Source of the DNA: Phoronis ovalis
Lineage: Eukaryota; Phoronida; Phoronidae
Direction: 5' to 3'
Assembly: GCA_028565635.1 (NCBI GenBank)
Contig: JAOXYB010042504.1
Span: forward strand, 1 to 27,541
Length of the DNA stretch: 27,541 nt
The notes beneath the pieces were generated by a model. It saw nothing but the letters and a program-made list of their open reading frames with translations. It did no database searches and had not been told where the DNA came from. Numbering within the stretch: the stretch's first letter is position 1; every line of letters begins with the position of its first letter. The position numbers were made by a program, and so were the translations under genes. Positions 13,601-22,600 of this stretch are shown here, piece after piece.

Positions 13601-16600
13601 GACATATTCCCAGATGTTCCTCTGCCTGATAACAAGAATAATAATAAAAGTAGAACACCACTGCCAAAAGGTAATAAGCACATTTTTGGTAACTTAAAAT
13701 GCACACATATATATATATATATATGTATGGTGTATCAGTAAGTGTTCTATTTTCTGTTTTCTGTGTTATCATGATAGCTCTCTTTTTAAATTAATACACA
13801 TGGTCAGTATTATTGGTTGGTTTGGAAGATCCACTTTTTACTTCAGTAGCTACTCTCAAATCTTGAGGTAGATTAGAAATTTGCTTTAAATGCTCACTGA
13901 ACTACTATAAAAATATGTATTAATATAAGACGAGGCCTCCCTTGAGGGTCGTGTGTTATTAATTCATAAGTGAGCTGTTGCTAGCATTGTTATATGTTTG
14001 AAAGAGCAAAACAGGATCATGGGCTCACATTTTGTTTTAAACTTGTAAAATAACTTAATATTTTGCTTTCGTGGGTTTCTGTTTTTATAGATTCACTATC
14101 TGTGCCAGCAATGATACGGAAGAAACAGACACCCGAGCGTGTAGAATTTGAGATGAGTCTGGATGAGAGCATGATTGAGGAAGACGAAGAAAAATTAATT
14201 GAACGGAATCTACGTTCAGTGTCACAAGAAGATGAGGAAGATCAGTGGACAACAGAATCTGAGTAAGTTCTCTTGCAGTGCTGTAGAAATAACTGCTGTA
14301 TGATTTGCTTACAAGAGTTGTCTTTCCTGCAAATAATTTCTATTAGAGACAAGAATTTTTCCTGATACAGTGTCTATTCCAGGGGTAATTAAGTATTTCA
14401 ACAATCAGAGGTGTCTTGCTAATAAGATAAAATCTTAGCAATGGTGACGGAACACCCTGGAAATGTGCATTTTTGTTGACTGTGGTATCATCCACAAATA
14501 GACAAGTTGTTTGTGGATGCATTGTGTAGTTAGTTTTTGGTGTCTGGAAGAAATGAATTCATATGCTTCAACTTTAATTACTAAAGGTGGACTACAAGTG
14601 AAGAATCTGATTCTGAATCAGAAAATACTGAGCAAGAATGGGAAAGTTATTACGAGACAGAAACATCTGATGAGGGGTAGGCTGCATGGCCTGTTCAGAT
14701 GTTCAGCTTCAAGAAGCTTTTTACCTGCATGATTGTTTAGGACAAGTTGTTATGCAAACAACACAAAAAACAAACTTTCGACTTATTGCAAAACAATAAC
14801 TTCATGTCAACAGTGTGCCTTGATAATGACCATTTATCCTCAATACCTTTCATGTGTCTTTAGTGCAATGTTCATGGTGTTTTGTAATAGTAAGTTCCCA
14901 AGATTAATGGCATTATAGAAGAAATGGTGGTGCTGTATTTTATTTAAAAAAAACCCAACAAAATGTGCCTGATTTGTTTTAATGGTAAACATGTCCATTT
15001 TGCTGTTAGTATATGTAGCTTCCTGTGTCTGTATGGTGACTACCTTGTAGACAAAAATCAATAGCAAATTTTCCCTATCATAAAGAATGTTGTTGTATGT
15101 CAAAAATCTAGTCAAGCCACTTAGCCCTTATTTGTAACTGTACGGCTTTGTAAAATAATAGCATGCGAGTGTTATCTGATGTACTTTTTATGTTAGTTAA
15201 TGAATGCATGTTGTTGTAGCATTATCATGAAAGCAGGATGTATTTTGACAATAAACATTTCTGAGCAAGATTATTACTTTATTAAAAAGTCACGGCAGAT
15301 TGTAGAAGTCACTGTTTAGCACAGTAAACACGTTTCTAATATTCCCCATAAGTAATTTATATGTTTTCCAGCGAGGAAGATGATGATGTAATTGCTGATG
15401 AAAAAGAAGCTGAGTACTTGCCACGAGAGGGCACTTGTAAATTAGTCAAAGAGTGGCAGCATCGGCATTCTACTGAAAGGTTAGATAAAGATGAGGAATC
15501 TGGCTCAGAAAATGAGGAGGAAGACAATGAAGAAGAGACAGGTTAGAAAAGAAAAAAAAATTGTTAAGCCTGTTTCAGAAAGGGTCTTTGTAAGTAGACA
15601 ACAACAACAACTGTAGGTAATATTATGTGTAGTGTGGAAAAATTTCTGTTCCGTAGAAAATTATTACCAGACAGAGTACTTGAGAATTAGGACTATTTTC
15701 ATCTCTCCTTCCTCCATAATAAGAATTAACTCGCCAATAATGCAAATGTTTTCTAACCATAAATGAACTATTTTATGTTCACACCTTGTTCCAAATTTTT
15801 GCAAATTTAAAAAAAATTTAGATGAGGAAAGTGAAGAAGATGAGGAGGATGAGGATGAACAGGAAGAGGAAGAAGATGATGACGGAGATAAAATGGAACC
15901 ATCAATGGAAACATTAAATCCTTCTGTTTCTGTGTCAAAGGTGTCACCTAACCAGGAGACTGCCAGACAGTCAAGAAAGAACTTTTTCATGCAGGTAAAA
16001 CTGTAATTAATGTTCCGTCAGCGTTTATTAAGTATAACAGCTAATGAAAAATACGACTGTTTTTTGTTCAATAAGCATTTACATTTACTGTATGCATTCA
16101 ATATAGCTGCATCCTTAACATATTTAGTACTGCATCATCCATAATATATTTTTTGAGCTATAGCCTCTATGGTGGTGTTTACTTTTAAATTTTTTAAAAC
16201 ACTAGTAGTGTTTAGAATGAAACAAATATATCACTTACTAAACTGCCCTGAGGTTGATAAAACATTAAAATCACTGTTGCTTAAATCCATTGCTATATTT
16301 CATTTTCTAGGCTCCCGAGCCAGTTCGGATAGATCCAATCTCATTGTTTGGCAAAGATCGTCACCCATCTAAACTATCCAAAGAAAAATCACTTGATAAA
16401 ATCGTGGATATTGACATTAATTCTGAGAATAAAAGCAGGGAAGTAGAGGAAAATGTTGACATGATTGTAAGTAATGAGGAAAACAGTAAAAAAAAATTGG
16501 ATAAGGATAATGTACAAAGTGAAACGGAGGAAAAAGATAAAGTGACTGAAAGCCAGATTGAAACTCAGGGAGACGTCGGCATGGCAACTGATGAAGACAT

Positions 16601-19600
16601 TACTTCCCAGAGTGAGAGAGTGGCTAGCTCAGCATCATACTTTGAAACTGATGATGGTATCATCTATGACAAAGATACTGAATTTTATTCCAGTGGGGAA
16701 ATCATGCCAGTTTCATTAGCTTCTTCTGAAGATTTGGAAGAATCAGACAAAGAAAAATCACCTATTTTTATTGATGATAGATTTGTTACACCCAGAAAAA
16801 GTAGAAAAAGTAAAGCAAAGCGAGGATCAGATTCAAGCTTTACTATTTCAACACCTACCGGATCAGTAAGATCAATGGCGAGCTCTTTAGAAATGGAGGT
16901 AGAATATAACAAGACAATTTTAGGTTCTGATTATGAAACGAGTACAGAAAAATCATCAGTTGATAAGTTATCTGTTGAAAATATTGTATCAAATGAGGAA
17001 AATACAAAAACAAGGACAGAATCTTCGGAAAGTATTGAAAATGTTCAAACGACATCTTCTGATTTAAATGACAGTGTCTACATGACGCCTAAAGCTCAAG
17101 ATAATAAACATGATGAGACTCATAAGCCACAAGAAAGTGCTAAAAGACCCAGTCTATTAGAATTTTCACAAAAAGCACCAACATTGTCTAATACTGATGG
17201 TGATGATGCAGACTTTAGTGATGCAAAACTTTCAGAAGATGGTAAAAAGATACTTTCTGTTAACAAATCTGAAATCGATGACTCAAATGAACCTAGTGGC
17301 AGTATATTTACTGAAAGACAATTTAGCATAGAAAAATCGAGGAAGAAAATTAGTGTAGACTGTGGTTTAGTTGATATGGATAATGTTTTCACTACCCCAA
17401 GTCCACAAGATGACAATTTTGAATTTGTTGAGAGTAGTCCTGAGAGAAATGTGGAGAAGGATGATAAATTTTATACACCTATGACATCAGTAAAACCATC
17501 AAGGCCTATTGCTGAAACTCCTGTCAGCAAGGGAAATACAAAAGTGAAAAAGCGATTGCTGCCTGAGACACCCAAGACAGCGCCATCAAAACAACCATCA
17601 GAACAACTGAAGAAATTCCGAGAGTTAGAACATGAAAAATTAAGGCAAAAAGCTCGTGAAAAGGCTAGGTTGAAAAGTGATGAAGAATTAGGTGTTAAAA
17701 TTGGATTTACTCCCAGGAAGTTAAGCGATTCGAGTAGAAAGTCTTCAACACCAGAATCAGATCATTCACGCGAAATAACTCCTGATAAAGATTTTAGTGC
17801 TATAACTGATAAAATGGAAGTATTGGAAACGGTAGAAGAGGTCACAAAGGATACCCCAGAAATAGAGGTAGAAAAACTTAGAAACGATAGCAAAATGAAA
17901 AATGAGCATAAGGTCATAAAAAGTACACCTGAGTTGGCAGTGGAAGATACTAAAAACGGAGCTAAAATAAAGAAATTGATCAAAGTTGGTGATATTGTAA
18001 ATGATACCCCAATGAAAGAAGTGAATAGGTTTTCTAAAGATTTATCTAACCAAATATCATCTAAAAACAAAGAAAATGCAATGGACGCTCCAGAACTATA
18101 TGTAAATAAGAAAACTCATATAGCTAATTCTGCAGATAAAATTTCTGATCAAGTAGAAGATACTCCCATGAGAGAGGTCCGTAAAATAGCTGACAGAAAA
18201 AAGCATTTCTTTTCTCAAACAAGCTCACCAGTTAGACTTGATGCAAATAAAGTTTTGAATGTCCCTAAGCAAGCTGGAATGTCAGCTGATCATGCTAAAG
18301 GTGCTGGGGATGCTGTAGAAGAAATCCGTTTTGCTGATGAAAGCAGTCCTGATAAAACACCTAGGGAAGAATGTAGGGATATTGTAACTCCTAATGTACA
18401 GTCAATGGAAGTCTCCCCTCAGAAAATATCTGCTGGTACAGATAGCCGTGTCAGTACATTGTCACGGGAAGGGGCGTCTTCTTTTGATGAATTTACAACT
18501 ACACCGTCAGCTAGTGATACACCAGTGAGTGGAAAAAAAGAAAAGAAAGGACGCTTTAAGAGAAATAAAAAAGACAAAAAAGATAAAAGGTTGTCAACAT
18601 CTCCTGAAATGGAAGAGGGCGTAGAATGTGATAAGAAAGAGAAAAGGAAATCATGGTTTGCTATGTTGATTTCTCCTGGAAGGAGTAAAGATAAAAAACA
18701 CAAGGATTCCCCAGATGTATTGGAATCTAAAGACAGAAAAGCTGTCAATGGTGACGAAATGTCTACTAACAATAGCGCTGCTACTGGTTCAGTCACACCA
18801 TCTAGTGGTAAAGAGAAGAAAATAAAAACAAAGGATAAGAAAAAAGGAAAGAGAAAGAGTAAAGGTGGCAAATTATCTCCAAATGAAGAAGAGCATATTA
18901 CATCGAAGGTTCAAGAATTGATTCTTCAGGACAGACAGTTGTCGATAACCTCCGAGGAAGAGAGACAAAAAATAAAAGCACCACTGAAATCACTGCAGAC
19001 TAGAGCACCGCGGGCTTTAGGTATGCACGCTAATCTTCAAACAAATCCTTTGAAAGTAATTCTGTAAGCTTTAAGGATGAGTGAAGTAGTTCTTTAAGAG
19101 AAGTTAGTTCATGTAATGTATTTTCAAAATTAGAATTCCATATGTTGATTTGTCATTTACCAAATGTGAGATATGGCTGCTTTTAGCAGAATAGTATTAC
19201 ATTAACCTTTAATATGCCTCTGCTGTGAGTGTCATAAGCTAAAACTGTGACCGTACATGACATAACAGAAAAAAATTCTCATTTTGCAGAGGATGAATTT
19301 ACAGATTCTGACAGTGAACTAATGGATATTGCAAAGGATCAGGTATGTCAGTAGAAATACTGAACATGATGTCATTTGTCATTTCTTCATCTTTTATTTG
19401 CTAATCCAGCTACTGTGTTAGTTTGCAGAAAGGTTTGGAAACTATATTCTCCTAGATACACTAGCAAGTTCTGTTTTTTTTTTGTTTCTGTCAAGATAGT
19501 TTTTTTAGTAGTTTATTTTCATTGAACAATACATGGTAACTCTGGAGTGAAAATTCATTTTAGTTAGGTACATGCACTTGTTTTGCTAATATATTTTTAG

Positions 19601-22600
19601 AAAATGTGTCATTTCTTATTTACATTGTTTTGTTGTGTGTTTGGCTTGTTGCTTATTTTGCCCATATCCTTTATTGGAAAGTTTTTATCTATAAACCCCA
19701 CATTCTAGGACCGTAAACAGTATCTCCAAGAAAGACTAAGTCGCCGTCTAGCTCGTCGTGTGCCCAGCACAGAAGAAGACAGAACACAAGTTGCTTCTCA
19801 GCTTAGCCAACGATTAAAAACGGTACATGCATATGTGCATGGTGCCACATTTCTGCATGGCCTTGGAATTCATGCTTAGTCATTCCAATAGCAACTTAAG
19901 CCTAGCTTTCAAAGTAGCAGATTCTAAATATTTTTGGCTAGTTTTGCTCCTAAGCTGGTGATTCTAAGGATTTTAGATAGTTTTGCTACTAAGCTTGCGA
20001 TTGGTTAGAATCCAGCTTTTCTTTGGTGTGGTCTCTGGAATAGAACAAAATTAATACAACTCTGGCTTGGGTTTAACTGTTGGTTTGACTGTTGGTTTGC
20101 ATCACAGCATTTTAACTGGACCTCTGGTAATAGAATACCCAAGAACAAGCAATAGACACTGACATATTGGTCATTTTCAAATAAAAAGCTTTAGTACTAT
20201 GTACATATAATGTACACATAATTCTGTGCATATTTTGTTAGATTTCTTGTATCAAAAAAGTCCTTATAAAATGCCTGTGATACAGTGAACAAAGAAAGCT
20301 TGAAGGAAGCAGCATAAACACTAACTTGGTTGAGTATAATTGGCTTTATATTTACAGCATAATGAGCCAGTTTGGATTAAAAGAAACTCACTTCATTATC
20401 GTTTGTACACTCTGAGCCTGAAGTGTCGTGTATGTACTATGTTGAGCCCCCTCCCATTTCTAAGTAGTTCACTGAAGGTTTTTAACATGTGTGATTCTAA
20501 TAATAATAGCATGGCTTTATTTAATACTGAAACTGGACCCAAATACTGTGTGAAATATACTAACAGTTTGAAATAGTTTTAGCCTCATGCTCAATTCTAG
20601 CAGCTATCTACTCACAATTAATAGTGTTAAATATCATGACCTGAATCTTTATTTAATAAACATTTTCCTCTACAACTGTTGCTAACTGTAATTACAAAAC
20701 TTAACCATGAAAATTTCTGTTTTTGTCCTTTATTATTTAAGACTAGTTTGTTTTTTTATCTATCTGTATTATATTCGTATCATGGTAATTTGAGTCGTAT
20801 ACCTTCTGCGTTACATGCTCGTTTTTGTTGAAGCTATTTCACATGTATAAGTTATTTGCCTTAGCTTAATTTGTGCATAACAAATCTAAACGCTTGTTAT
20901 CATGCTTTTTTGTTTAAACTAACTGCTTGGTCATTAATATAATAATATGTTAAAATTAAGACATTATAACAAATATTATCCTAACAGTGTTGCTAAATGC
21001 TAACAAACATTTATTGAAATTGCTTTTAAATTAATTTTCCGTTTATATTAAAGTTACTAAGCAAGTTTTATTTTGTGACTGTTATAATGTGTAACATACT
21101 CAATTCTGTGAGCATTATATGACATTTGGTGGTTGATAACATGTTTTCTGCACTAACTGTACAAGTGATGTAATGCTATTTGTATTTGTTTCAGCACTAT
21201 AGTCATAAAGGTGTTAACGTTATTTCTTTTTTAGGGTTTTGGCATTCTTTGTTTCTGTTTGTGTAATCTCCCTAACATTTTTGTGCCGTCATGCATTTTC
21301 ATTTCCATGGGTTTTGGTGGCGCAACTAATAAGTGTTTTATAGAATTCGTGCCATTGATTAAATATATGTAACATTCACATGTTGACTCCAATTAATATG
21401 ATTCTTCCTCTTTAGAACGAGAAAAACCTAGATGATGTAATTAACGAGCGCATGTCTCGTCGCGTACAACGCGCAGCTAGGAAACAACAACGTCAACAGG
21501 AACTGAAGCGTCTTCGTATGGCACAAGAGATACAAAGACAACTGGAAGAAGTTGAAGTTAAACATAAAGATATGGAGGACACGGGAGTTGAGATAGAAAA
21601 GGCACTAAGAGGAGAAGGCAGTGGTAGGTGGCTAAACATGTTCATAGTTGTAGGGAATAATTGTACGCTATCTAATAGGCAAAGGAATAGACATTTTATA
21701 TACTGAGTTAAACACAAAAAAGTCAAGGATCACTTTCAAATAAGATTTACTTTTATGCAAAATTGATAGTACTGCTTCAGTATTCACTTTTATGCAAAAT
21801 TGATAGTACTGCTTCAGTGGAAAGTTAAAGCAAGAGCTAGTCTTCTGTCACCAGTTTCCAAACAGGATTTAATTAAGTTTGATTATTTTGTAGATTCTGA
21901 GAAACCGGAAGGAGAGTTAATGCAGGAATGGTTTAACCTTGTACATGAAAAGAATATCTTGGTTAGATACGAGTCAGAACTCATGGTGCAGTAAGTTGAC
22001 ATTGACTACAGTGTCCACCATTTTTCAGTTTTTTGTATGTGACCATATTGGATGTTGAACGGAATAATAAATTAAAATTGTAAATTCATTGTTACAGTAA
22101 TTATGCTGTTTACCTCTGTGTCATGTTGTAGAAACATCATACACTTAACAAATAACATATGCAATATTGTAAATTATTATTCACACATTTAAAAGCTTTC
22201 AACTATCCTTATTTGCCTAGTTTTGTCATATAATGATTATATGCTGTATACAAAAAGGCCAAGATGGTTTATAAAGTGAATCATGTAACAGCGACTGTAG
22301 TACCCCTCTGACTACGTTCTCAAGTTTTGCACGAGAGAGTACTTCTAGCTTAGTAGTATTGCATTAAGTATACTGTTTGTAACATTATGTTACAAAGTAT
22401 TAAACCAACATATACATATATTATGAAAGTTTTGTTACTTTCAAGGGATGCTGAATCCCAACCAAATAAAGAACATTGTATTTTATCTATATCTGTTACA
22501 GAGCAAAAGAACTTGAATTAGAAGACCGTCATAGTCGTCTAGAGCAAGAGCTGAGAGAGAAAATGGCAATAGAAGGTTTTTGTTTTTGTCAAGTGCAAGT

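Larger units (their letters stand above)
19823..21415 (+). other. MICAL intron 22
   Basis: 1,593 nt. It contains an imperfect direct repeat (19920-19956 / 19960-19995), a 12-bp tandem repeat (20076-20099) and the possible cassette exon at 20358-20429. The rest is AT-rich and empty. Confidence 0.75.

Noticed and set aside
15664-15990. Minus-strand 108-codon frame with a long poly-Ser run
   Set aside because: Exact antisense of the poly-Glu/Asp exon 19; GAA/GAG/GAT read backwards gives Ser. No independent evidence.
16169-16343. Frame upstream of exon 20 overlapping its start
   Set aside because: Different frame; exon 20 begins at the acceptor ending 16310 and the APEPVRIDP frame is in phase with exon 19.
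18419-18871. Minus-strand 150-codon hydrophobic frame
   Set aside because: Antisense of Lys-rich exon 20 (AAA/AAG become Phe/Leu). Other minus frames in 16685-18070 are rejected for the same reason.
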